Of a DNA stretch of 64,000 nt, positions 8,885 to 17,675 are shown in pieces. Where the stretch lies: positions 1,205,501 to 1,269,500 of the forward strand of contig NZ_CP087715.1 in assembly GCF_020991125.1 (NCBI RefSeq), read 5' to 3'. The position numbers and the translations under genes were made by a program. Position 1 is the stretch's first letter. Every line of letters starts with the position of its first letter. Source of the stretch: Microbulbifer celer. GTDB lineage: Bacteria > Pseudomonadota > Gammaproteobacteria > Pseudomonadales > Cellvibrionaceae. The notes below the pieces were generated by a model. The model was not told where the DNA came from, did not search any database, and saw only the letters and a list, made by a program, of their open reading frames with translations.

Positions 8885-9365
8885 ATGAACCGATGGAAAG
8901 CGCTTGCAGGCAGTCTGGTACTGAGTGGTGCGATGGTTGCACCGGCAATGGTGATGGCTTCCCCCCCATGGCGATCACGGCCCGCGCCACCACAAGCACC
9001 GCATGTTTGAGCATATCGCCGAGAAGCTGGATCTCACGGAAGGCCAGAAAGCCCAATTGAAGGCGAACCGGGATGCCAGTAAAGAGGCCTACAAGGCTCG
9101 CCGGCAGGAGTCCAGAGAGTTGCGAAAGGAATTGCATGAAGCGGTGCGCTCGGGTGCGGACCAGGCGACTTTGGATAGCCTCGGTACACGTATTGGCGCC
9201 CTCGCGGTACAGAGGGCCCAGGATATGGAACAGCAGCGTTCGCAGTTTGAGGCCATCCTGACCGATGAGCAAAAGGCGACACTGAACGAGATGAAAGCGG
9301 AGCGTATGGAGCGCCATCAAAAGCGCAAGCAGCGCTGGCGCGATCGCGCTGACAGCGACGAGTAA
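8885..9365 (+). CDS. cpxP: CpxP/Spy-family periplasmic protein, interrupted by a +1 shift in a C7 tract
   Basis: A signal-peptide-like start at ATG 8885 (MNRWKALAGSLVLSGAMV...) reaches TGA at 9008-9010 in its own frame. The mature domain is open in another frame (first internal ATG 9003) and holds two LTxxQ-type motifs (LTEGQ, LTDEQ) of the CpxP/Spy family. Reading six instead of seven C at 8961-8967 fuses the signal peptide to HGDHGPRHHKHRMFEHI in one frame, a His-rich mature N-terminus normal for Spy. So this is a sequencing error, a broken gene or a phase-variable one. The family chaperones periplasmic proteins and CpxP restrains CpxA. Divergence from cpxRA supports the identity. Confidence 0.72.
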
Positions 9366-9441
9366 GCCCTCCCGCTGAACAGTCAGTCACGGATCGCTCG
9401 TCGGCATCTACCCCAACGCCCGGCAAGCTTTCACCCCTGAT

Positions 9442-9466
9442 GCCTCCGCTTTGCGGGGGCTTTTTT
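9442..9466 (+). terminator. terminator after the cpxP-like gene
   Basis: Arms GCCTCCGC (9442-9449) and GCGGGGGC (9453-9460) with one mismatch and a TTT loop, followed by six T. Confidence 0.85.
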
Positions 9467-9592
9467 ATGTCGGAGCGCTTGAGGTCGGGTCCCCGTCTTG
9501 CCCCAGTGCTTGCCGCACCCGCCCTTTGTTGGGAAAATGCCGGCCCCTGTCGGGCCGCCTGCGCCCGTCGACTGGCAGTTTGAGGAGTGAGT

Positions 9593-10144
9593 GTGAGCAA
9601 GATCGGCCTGTTTTTCGGCAGTGACGAGGGCAATACCGAAGGCGTTGCCCAGCGTATTGTGGCGCGCCTGGGGGAAGACCGTGTGGAAATCCACGATATT
9701 GCGGATGTGACCCAGCTGGAAATCGCCGACTACGATCAGCTGATTTTCGGTATTCCTACCTGGGACTTCGGGCAGATTCAGTCTGACTGGGAAGATTTCT
9801 GGGAAGATGTGCAGGAAATCGACTTTACCGGAAAAACCGTGGCTTTGTTCGGGCTGGGCGACCAGTTCGGCTACGGTGACTACTTCCTCGATGCCATGGG
9901 CATGCTGCACGATGTGATCGTCGCCAACGGCGCTAATATCATTGGTCACTGGCCGACAGAAGGATATGACTTCGAAGCCTCCAAGGCGGAAGTGGAAGGG
10001 CAGGGCATCTTTGTTGGCCTCGCCATTGATGAAGATCAGCAGGAAGAAATGACGGCAAAGCGTCTCAACGAATGGTGTCGTCAGATCGCCGACGAGTTCG
10101 GGCTCGAAGGCGGAGCGGACGGCGTCGAGCAACTCGAGGACTGA
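9593..10144 (+). CDS. fldB: flavodoxin (FldB-like, long-chain)
   Basis: A 183-residue long-chain flavodoxin. FMN phosphate loop GSDEGNTEGVA at about 8-18; the isoalloxazine-flanking loops are PTWDFGQIQSDW near 55 and LGDQFGYGDYFLDAMG near 88. GTG 9593 is chosen because GAGGAG sits at 9582-9587, overlapping the alternative GTG at 9587. Flavodoxins carry single electrons to enzymes such as biotin synthase and ribonucleotide reductase activases. FldA-type is not excluded, but the gene lacks fur next to it. The stop overlaps the next start by one base. Confidence 0.86.
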   Translation: MSKIGLFFGSDEGNTEGVAQRIVARLGEDRVEIHDIADVTQLEIADYDQLIFGIPTWDFGQIQSDWEDFWEDVQEIDFTGKTVALFGLGDQFGYGDYFLDAMGMLHDVIVANGANIIGHWPTEGYDFEASKAEVEGQGIFVGLAIDEDQQEEMTAKRLNEWCRQIADEFGLEGGADGVEQLED

Positions 10145-10521
10145 TGCCTGTGACCGACTCCCTGGCGCTCAAAGATTTCTGGCCCTGGCTTGCAGAGCAT
10201 GCGAACTGCATTCTGCGGGCGGGATCTCCCGATGTCATTCTCTACGATGACGACGATTTCTACTGGCGCTTTACCCACGAAAGCCCACAAACCCTGTTGG
10301 TCCAGCTGATGCGCGGCAAACGCCTGGTGGGCGAGATGTTTGTGGAGCCTGATCTGGTCACTTCCGTCCGTATTTCTCCCGGAGATAAAGATGGCACCAT
10401 CTTTGATCTGATGGCGCAGGCCGATGGAGAAGAACAGGTGCTGTACTACTTCGTGATGGCGCATGGTTTTGATGAGCGTGAACCAGCGGTAGCTCCCGCC
10501 CGGCACGGCAGGTTGCACTGA
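10144..10521 (+). CDS. small conserved-looking protein of unknown function
   Basis: 125 residues starting at the ATG that overlaps the fldB stop (TGATG), so the two are probably translationally coupled. The composition is soluble, with no signal peptide or membrane segment. Notable are an acidic YDDDDFYWRF patch near residues 36-45 and VLYYFVMAHGFDERE near the end. I do not recognise the family. Coupling to a flavodoxin suggests, weakly, a redox-related or partner role. A strong terminator follows, so fldB and this gene form a two-gene unit. Confidence 0.65.
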   Translation: MPVTDSLALKDFWPWLAEHANCILRAGSPDVILYDDDDFYWRFTHESPQTLLVQLMRGKRLVGEMFVEPDLVTSVRISPGDKDGTIFDLMAQADGEEQVLYYFVMAHGFDEREPAVAPARHGRLH

Positions 10522-10533
10522 GCGGGATCGCTG

Positions 10534-10575
10534 AAAACCAGAAAGCGCGGCTTGCAAACCGCGTTTTCTGGTTTT
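10534..10575. terminator. strong bidirectional terminator
   Basis: Arms of about 17 bp (from 10534 and ending 10575) pair AAAACCAGAAA with TTTCTGGTTTT around a GC-rich inner part, with one mismatch. A and T runs on opposite sides suit termination from both the plus-strand unit and the minus-strand peptidase gene. Confidence 0.8.
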
Positions 10576-10612
10576 GGTTTCTCTGGCTTTTCCGGCTTCC
10601 CGGTGCCGCAAA

Positions 10613-12568
10613 TCATTTTTCCGCTGCACCGACACCAATATGTGTATCGAGGAAGCCCAGTAATTGGGTATATAGCAGTTTGCGGTTGTCCTCGTTGTAA
10701 AAGCCGTGTCCCTCGTGTTTCACAATCAGGGATTGTGCGGGTTTGCCGTTCTCTTCCAGCTTTTCCAGTAATGCCTCGGCGTGGGCCACTGGCGCGCGCT
10801 CGTCCTCCTCACCGTGAATGATAAACAGCGGCAGGTTGAGTTTGTCGGTGTGGTAGAGCGGGGAATTGGCTCGCATATGTTCCTGATCCTGGCCAACGGT
10901 GTCACTGAGGTAGGCGATGCCGCGGTCCCGGCGGCGAACATCTCCTTCCTTGTAGAGCAGTTCCAGGTCATAGACACCGACATAGCCCGCGGCGCACTGG
11001 TACAGATCCGGGTAGCGGATGGGATTCATCAGCGCGGAATAACCGCCAAAGCTTGCCCCATAGATACAGACCCGCTCTGGATCTGCATGTCCCTCAGCCA
11101 CGGCCCATTTCACCGCCTCGGCAATATCCCGCTGAATATTCCCGCCCCATTGATTTTTTCCGGCATCGAGAAAATGGTCGCCGAACCCGGTGGAGCCGCG
11201 AAAATTGACCTGGAGCACCAGGTAACCATTCTGGGAGAGTATCTGTGCATCCCGGGTGTAGCCCCAGAAATCCCGCGCGTGGGGGCCGCCGTGGGGCATG
11301 ACCACCATGGGCAGCTTGCCGGAATCCTCTGTGTTGGCGGGGAAGGTCAGGTAGGTGCTGATACGCAGGCCGTCGGAGGATTCAAAGTGCTCTGCGCGCA
11401 TGGGATTCAGGTTGTCGGGATCCAGCCACTCTGCCGATGAAAGCAGAAAGTCGACTTTTTTGGACGCCATATCCACCAGGAAAAAGTCTCCGGGCAGGCG
11501 GTCACCCGAGACCTGCAAAACACCGGTTTTACCGTCCCGGGTAAAGCTGGTGAAGTTGATATGGTAACCCTGAAAGGCTTTTTTCAAGCCGCGATACAGG
11601 GGGGCAAAGCCATTGCCTTCATCAAAAAATTGAACGGTGGGGTAGTCGGGATTCAGGTAAACACCGATAGGGCGCTGGTTGCTCGGTTGCAGAATTACAT
11701 CACTGATATCGGCGATTTCATCCTGCACAATTTTTTTCACTTCCTGCTTTTCTCGATCCCAGGCAATCAGTGTTTCAGTCTGGCCAGGTATATCTGCCAC
11801 CAGGTAGGCCAGCTCGCGCTCGTGGTCGTAACCGACTGGCGCGCCGTGGCGCAAAACCGGGTGCGTAACCTGCTCCCAGCCATTTTCCGCTTTGGTGTAG
11901 AGCTCGTACTCGTTTTCGCGGTTGGTGCCATTGGCAAACAGCAGGTTGCCGCGGCCGTCGGTGTAAGCGCGCCCTCCGACCTGAGGTAGCCCGATAACGG
12001 ATCGACGCACACCGGTGTAGATATTCAGGCGATAGACATCCCCATGGGTTTCCCAGTCTCTCGCCCAGGGATAGGTGGATATCAGAATCTCGTTTTTGTC
12101 GTCCGCCAGCGGGTCGATGATGGTGGCGTGGGCGTAGGTGTCTTCCGCTTTCTTGATACGGCTACCGGTTTGCCGCTCCCCGGCGGCGTAACCAAAAATA
12201 TTCTTGCCGCGGGTACCATCTGCATTGATGGCATATAGAGACCCGTAGTTTACCGGGGCTTCCAGCGCAGCTTTTTTGGTAATGACTTCCGCTACCACTC
12301 GGTCGTCGCTGGCCCAATAAAAATTGCCCACTTCCTCTTGCCCACGAAAGCGCAGGCGGCCGGTAATTTTCAGTGGTGACAGGGACATGATGACCAGCAC
12401 CCGCTCCCCCTCGAACTTGCGCTGTACCGCCAGATGAGTACCGGTTGGGGAAATTTTGACCTGGTGGACTTCCGGGTGGCGGATCAGGTCTTCGAGGGGG
12501 ACCGTAGCAGCGGCGACTGCAGTGACGGTCAGGGAGAAGAAGAAACAGAGGACTGTGGCCAGACGCAT
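10613..12568 (-). CDS. secreted S9-family prolyl oligopeptidase-like peptidase
   Basis: 651 residues from the ATG at 12568, which has GGAG 7 bases upstream and a signal peptide (MRLATVLCFFFSLTVTAVAA). A longer frame extends to 12781 but overlaps the end of dapE and has no homology. The N-terminal two thirds look like a beta-propeller; the C-terminal alpha/beta hydrolase carries the triad: S506 in GASFGG, D589 in GEEDERAP and H621 in HEGHG. These enzymes cleave oligopeptides, here probably in the periplasm. Substrate range cannot be read from sequence. Confidence 0.87.
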   Translation of the reverse strand: MRLATVLCFFFSLTVTAVAAATVPLEDLIRHPEVHQVKISPTGTHLAVQRKFEGERVLVIMSLSPLKITGRLRFRGQEEVGNFYWASDDRVVAEVITKKAALEAPVNYGSLYAINADGTRGKNIFGYAAGERQTGSRIKKAEDTYAHATIIDPLADDKNEILISTYPWARDWETHGDVYRLNIYTGVRRSVIGLPQVGGRAYTDGRGNLLFANGTNRENEYELYTKAENGWEQVTHPVLRHGAPVGYDHERELAYLVADIPGQTETLIAWDREKQEVKKIVQDEIADISDVILQPSNQRPIGVYLNPDYPTVQFFDEGNGFAPLYRGLKKAFQGYHINFTSFTRDGKTGVLQVSGDRLPGDFFLVDMASKKVDFLLSSAEWLDPDNLNPMRAEHFESSDGLRISTYLTFPANTEDSGKLPMVVMPHGGPHARDFWGYTRDAQILSQNGYLVLQVNFRGSTGFGDHFLDAGKNQWGGNIQRDIAEAVKWAVAEGHADPERVCIYGASFGGYSALMNPIRYPDLYQCAAGYVGVYDLELLYKEGDVRRRDRGIAYLSDTVGQDQEHMRANSPLYHTDKLNLPLFIIHGEEDERAPVAHAEALLEKLEENGKPAQSLIVKHEGHGFYNEDNRKLLYTQLLGFLDTHIGVGAAEK

Positions 12569-12705
12569 AAACACTCCATGTAATACGGCGTTGGTTAATG
12601 GTATGGGCGGGAAGGGGATAGCCTCCATGCCGCCCGTGTCCCATTGGAGAATACTACGGGCGACAAGTTTGTGAAACATCTCACGTTTGTGGTGATTGGC
12701 TGTGT

Positions 12706-13993
<1,288 letters not shown>

Positions 13994-14075
13994 TTCGCGC
14001 TAAATTTCACATTATTTTCCAGTCTCGCTAGTACAGACCCGGTGGTAGAGGCCGAAGCCAAATTGCCGGGGCAAA

Positions 14076-14187
14076 GACAAAGCGCCAGGGGGAATGTTTC
14101 GGAACCGTCGGCGACAGGGACGTCGCCGCCGGAGCGTACAGGGATGTATTCACAGCGTTTCCGAAATATTCCCCCTGGCGCTTTGTC
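14076..14187 (+). repeat. structured intergenic element, copy 2
   Basis: Outer arms of 29 bp (14076-14104 and 14159-14187) with one non-Watson-Crick position that would be G-U in RNA. The inner hairpin has stem GGCGAC/GTCGCC extended outward, around loop AGGGAC, then a linker with ACAGGGATGTATTCACAGCG. It lies 82 bases from copy 1 in opposite orientation, in the 441-bp dapE-dapD spacer. I see nothing else in that spacer. Confidence 0.88.
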
Positions 14188-14277
14188 GTCACTGGGCGAG
14201 GATGCCGCGAGCCCGGTGGGAAGGTATTACAGGGGAAAGGGTGGATGCACTGGCACATACCCACCCTAGCGTGCCAC

Positions 14278-15309
14278 TCAGTTCTTGTGGAGCTCTGAAT
14301 TAAGTTCAACCGCACTCTTGTTGGTCAGGCATTCCACCGCGCCGGTGGAGGAATTGCGACGGAACAGCAAGTCGGATTTTCCGGCCAGGTCGCGCGCCTT
14401 AACGGATTCTGCAACCTCACCCTTGTCATCCAGCACCGCCACCTTGGTGCCGGAAGTAATGTACAGACCGGATTCCACCGTGCAGCGATCACCCAGGGGA
14501 ATACCGGTACCGGCGTTGGCGCCCAGCAGGCAGCCTTCACCGAGCGAAATCACGATATTGCCACCGCCGGAGAGGGTGCCCATAGTGGAGCTGCCACCGC
14601 CGAGGTCGGAGCCCGCACCCACGAAAACGCCCGCGGAAATACGACCTTCAATCATGCCCGGGCCTTCAGTGCCCGCATTAAAGTTCACGAAGCCCTCGTG
14701 CATGATGGTGGTGCCTTCACCCAGGTAAGCGCCGAGACGTACGCGGGCGGTATGGGCGATACGTACACCCTTGGGCACGACGTAGTTGGTCATTTTGGGG
14801 AACTTGTCCACGCAGGAAACTTCCAGCAGTTCGCCTTTCAGGCGGGCTTCCAGCTGGCGCTGCGGCAACTCTTCCAGATCGATTGCGCCCTGGTTGGTCC
14901 AGGCTACATTAGCCAGCTGACCAAACACGCCGTCCAGCTTGGTGCCGTGGGGCTTGACCAGGCGGTGCGAGAGCAGGTGCAGCTTCAGGTAGGCCTCTGG
15001 CACGGACTGAGGGGCATCATCGGTGTGCAGTACGACGGCTACCAGCGGGCGCTGGCTACCGGCAAACTGGCGCAGGATGGTTGCTTGCTCACTGGCACCG
15101 GCGCTTTCCAGTTGATCGGCCAGCGGTTGTAGCTGGGCTTCTTCCAGAGCGATGGCGTGGTTGCCCTCATTGACATTCAGCGCACCGGTGACGGCGCTGG
15201 CAATTTCTTCTGCCGGGTTCAGCAGCGGTTGCGGAAAATAGACCTCCAGCCATTCGCCCTTGCTGTTGCAGGTGCCGACGCCGAAGCCGATGCTGTATAC
15301 GTTACTCAT
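14278..15309 (-). CDS. dapD: 2,3,4,5-tetrahydropyridine-2,6-dicarboxylate N-succinyltransferase
   Basis: 343 residues of the long DapD type found in Pseudomonas. An N-terminal alpha/beta domain is followed by a left-handed beta-helix of hexapeptide repeats (about 185-300: IMHEGFVNFNAG, GVFVGAGSDLGGGSS, CLLGANAGTGIPLG). It transfers succinate from succinyl-CoA to tetrahydrodipicolinate, upstream of DapC and DapE, both encoded nearby. The start at 15309 (MSNVYSIGFGVGT) has a good ribosome site. The structured repeats lie just downstream. Confidence 0.94.
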   Translation of the reverse strand: MSNVYSIGFGVGTCNSKGEWLEVYFPQPLLNPAEEIASAVTGALNVNEGNHAIALEEAQLQPLADQLESAGASEQATILRQFAGSQRPLVAVVLHTDDAPQSVPEAYLKLHLLSHRLVKPHGTKLDGVFGQLANVAWTNQGAIDLEELPQRQLEARLKGELLEVSCVDKFPKMTNYVVPKGVRIAHTARVRLGAYLGEGTTIMHEGFVNFNAGTEGPGMIEGRISAGVFVGAGSDLGGGSSTMGTLSGGGNIVISLGEGCLLGANAGTGIPLGDRCTVESGLYITSGTKVAVLDDKGEVAESVKARDLAGKSDLLFRRNSSTGAVECLTNKSAVELNSELHKN

Positions 15310-15360
15310 GTTGTTTCCTTGTCGTGAGTCTGAATTTGTTCAGGGAATTATCGGGCGCGC

Positions 15361-15705
15361 TTACCGGACAAAGTCGGCGTAGAGATCCGCTTTGAAACCG
15401 AACAGGGTCTCGCTGCCCCTGGTCATTACCGGGCGTTTGATCAGGGTGGGCGTTTCCGTGGCGAGTGTCAGGGCGCTGCTATTGTCCATAGTATTTTTCT
15501 GTTCGTCGCTGAGTGCGCGCCAGCTGGTGGAGCGCCGATTCAATACCTGTTCCCAGCCGGATGCTTCGAGCCATTGGGCGAGGGGAACACTCTCCATACC
15601 GTTTTCGCGGAAATCGTGAAAGGTGTACGCCACGTCATTCTGCTCCAGCCACTTGCGGGCCTTTTTTACGGTGTCGCAATTCTTGATGCCGTAAAGGGTG
15701 ATCAT
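15361..15705 (-). CDS. ArsC/Spx-family reductase-like protein (YffB type)
   Basis: 114 residues from the ATG at 15705, with AGGAAG upstream. Thioredoxin-fold start MITLYGIKNCDTVKKARKWL with a single active-site-like C10, and the family phrase LIKRPV near residue 90. YffB-type proteins resemble arsenate reductase but lack a proven arsenate role; they may use glutathione. It sits between dapD and nth. In related bacteria an ArsC-like gene also lies beside dapE/dapD, so placement here is ordinary. Confidence 0.86.
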   Translation of the reverse strand: MITLYGIKNCDTVKKARKWLEQNDVAYTFHDFRENGMESVPLAQWLEASGWEQVLNRRSTSWRALSDEQKNTMDNSSALTLATETPTLIKRPVMTRGSETLFGFKADLYADFVR

Positions 15706-15773
15706 CGTGCTTCCTGTAATTCTTGTTTCTGTGAGTCTTGTTCGGGTAAAACTGGCGTTCGGGCTGAATAGAT

Positions 15774-16457
15774 TCAAGCCTTCCTGGTTTTCTTGGGTTT
15801 TTTACGTGCGGGATAGCAGGTGGTGCAAATCTCACACACAGTGCCATCGCAGCCGCGCGCCGAGCAGTACTCTCGGCCGTAGAAAATGAACTGCAGATGT
15901 AGCTTGTTCCACTTATCTCTGGGGAACAGGCGCTTCAGGTCTTTTTCTGTCTGCGCCACATTTTTACCGGAGGTCAGTCCCCAGCGCTGGGCGAGGCGGT
16001 GAATGTGGGTATCCACCGGAAATGCCGGGTGGCCAAATGCCTGCGCCATCACCACGCTCGCGGTCTTGTGACCGACGCCGGGCAGTGTTTCCAGTGCCGC
16101 CATATTTTCCGGTACCTGACCATGGTATTCGTTGACCAGGATTTCCGACAGTTTCTGGATAGCTTTGGATTTTTGCGGTGACAGTCCGCAGGGGCGAATG
16201 ACCTCGCGAATTTTCTCCACCGGCACCTTTGCCATATCGTGCGGATTGTCTGCCAGCTCCCACAACCCGGGAGTGATCTGGTTAACCCGCTCGTCGGTGC
16301 ACTGCGCGGATAACAGTACGGCGACCAGCAATGAGTAGGCATCGAAATGGTCCAGGGGGACCGGAGTCTCCGGGTACAGCGCTTCCAGCCGGTTGAGCAC
16401 GTATTCCACGCGCTCGGCCTTGAGAAGATTTCTGGGTGGGGTTTGCACTTCACTCAT
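15774..16457 (-). CDS. nth: endonuclease III with atypical C-terminal cysteine spacing
   Basis: 227 residues, HhH-GPD fold: hairpin LETLPGVGHKTASVV with catalytic K131 and D149 in PVDTHIHRLAQRWGL. It is a bifunctional glycosylase/AP lyase for oxidised pyrimidines. The C-terminal iron-sulfur region has five cysteines at 198, 203, 208, 211 and 214. The usual C-x6-C-x2-C-x5-C spacing would need a cysteine at 205, which is absent, so ligand use must differ or the cluster may be lost. A Lys-rich tail follows. It lies between the arsC-like gene and dapC. Confidence 0.92.
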   Translation of the reverse strand: MSEVQTPPRNLLKAERVEYVLNRLEALYPETPVPLDHFDAYSLLVAVLLSAQCTDERVNQITPGLWELADNPHDMAKVPVEKIREVIRPCGLSPQKSKAIQKLSEILVNEYHGQVPENMAALETLPGVGHKTASVVMAQAFGHPAFPVDTHIHRLAQRWGLTSGKNVAQTEKDLKRLFPRDKWNKLHLQFIFYGREYCSARGCDGTVCEICTTCYPARKKPKKTRKA

Positions 16458-16469
16458 CGGGGCTGTGTC

Positions 16470-17645
16470 TCATTGACAAAAGCGGCGGATCCGCTTCGCC
16501 GCTTCAATACATTCATCCAGGGTGGCTACCAGGGCCATACGCACATAGGTAGAGCCTGGGTTGACGCCTTCCGATTCCCGCGCGAGATAGGCCCCGGGCA
16601 ATACTGTGATGTGTTGCTGGCGGAACAGTTCGCGGGCAAAGGTTTCACCGTCGCCAACCCTGGGCCAAAGGTAAAAGCTCGCCTGTGGTTTTTCTACCTC
16701 GAGACAGCCGTCGAGAATCTCCAGCACTGCGTCGAACTTCTGACGGTAGAGCGCCCGGTTTTCTTTAACATGCTGCTCATCCTGCCAGGCGGCCATGGAC
16801 GCGAACTGGGTCGGTACCGGCATGGCGCAGCCGTGGTAAGTGCGATAGAGCAGGAATTTTTCCAGGATGTCCCCATCACCGGCGACAAAACCGGAGCGCA
16901 AACCCGGCAGGTTGGAGCGCTTGGACAGGCTGTGGAATACCACGCAGCGACGATAATCGTCGCGGCCGAGTTCCGCGCAGGCCTGTAGCAGTCCCACCGG
17001 TGGATTGTCCTCGTCGAAATAGAGCTCGGAGTAGCACTCGTCCGAGGCGATGGTGAAATCGTGGCGGTCTGCCAGTGCGATCAGGTGTTTCAGATCATCA
17101 ATATCCAGCAATGCGCCGGTAGGGTTGCCGGGAGTGCACAGGTACAGCAGGTCACACTGTTGCCAGACAGATTCTGGAACGGCGGCGAAGTCCGGTTTGA
17201 ACCCGGTTTCCACACTGCAGTTGATAAAGTGCGGGGTGGCACCGGCCAGAAACGCGGCGCCCTCGTAGATCTGGTAAAACGGATTCGGCATCAGCACTTT
17301 TGCGCCGGGGGAAACCACTGCCTGGGCGAAGGCGAACAGGGCCTCACGGGTACCATTGACCGGGATTACTTCCCGTTCGGCATCGATCGTTTGCAGTTTG
17401 AAACGGGTCTGCAGCCACTGGGCAATAGTCTCCCGCAGCGCTTCCAGCCCCCTGGTCACCGGGTAGGCGGCGAGTTTGTCGAGGTTTTCGATCAGTTCGT
17501 CACGCACAAAGGCCGGCGGCGTGTGTTTGGGTTCGCCAATGGAGAGGGCGATATGCTCGAGGCTCTCCGGTGGTTGCAGTCCGTCCTTGAGTTTTGCCAG
17601 CTTGGCAAAGGGGTAGGGCTGCAGTTGTTGCAAATTCGGATTCAT
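16470..17645 (-). CDS. dapC: N-succinyldiaminopimelate aminotransferase
   Basis: 391 residues, class I/II PLP aminotransferase. The PLP lysine lies in HSLSKRSNLPGLRSGF; NPTG (TPGNPTGALL), Y in NPFYQIYEG and a C-terminal arginine region (YVRMALV) complete the site. It makes N-succinyl-L,L-DAP from the keto form with glutamate, between DapD and DapE. The gene lies between glnD and nth, an order seen in Pseudomonas, which supports dapC over other aminotransferases. It starts 30 bases after glnD. Confidence 0.9.
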   Translation of the reverse strand: MNPNLQQLQPYPFAKLAKLKDGLQPPESLEHIALSIGEPKHTPPAFVRDELIENLDKLAAYPVTRGLEALRETIAQWLQTRFKLQTIDAEREVIPVNGTREALFAFAQAVVSPGAKVLMPNPFYQIYEGAAFLAGATPHFINCSVETGFKPDFAAVPESVWQQCDLLYLCTPGNPTGALLDIDDLKHLIALADRHDFTIASDECYSELYFDEDNPPVGLLQACAELGRDDYRRCVVFHSLSKRSNLPGLRSGFVAGDGDILEKFLLYRTYHGCAMPVPTQFASMAAWQDEQHVKENRALYRQKFDAVLEILDGCLEVEKPQASFYLWPRVGDGETFARELFRQQHITVLPGAYLARESEGVNPGSTYVRMALVATLDECIEAAKRIRRFCQ

Positions 17646-17675
17646 ATTATTGGTCTGTGTCCGTACGGTTGTTGA

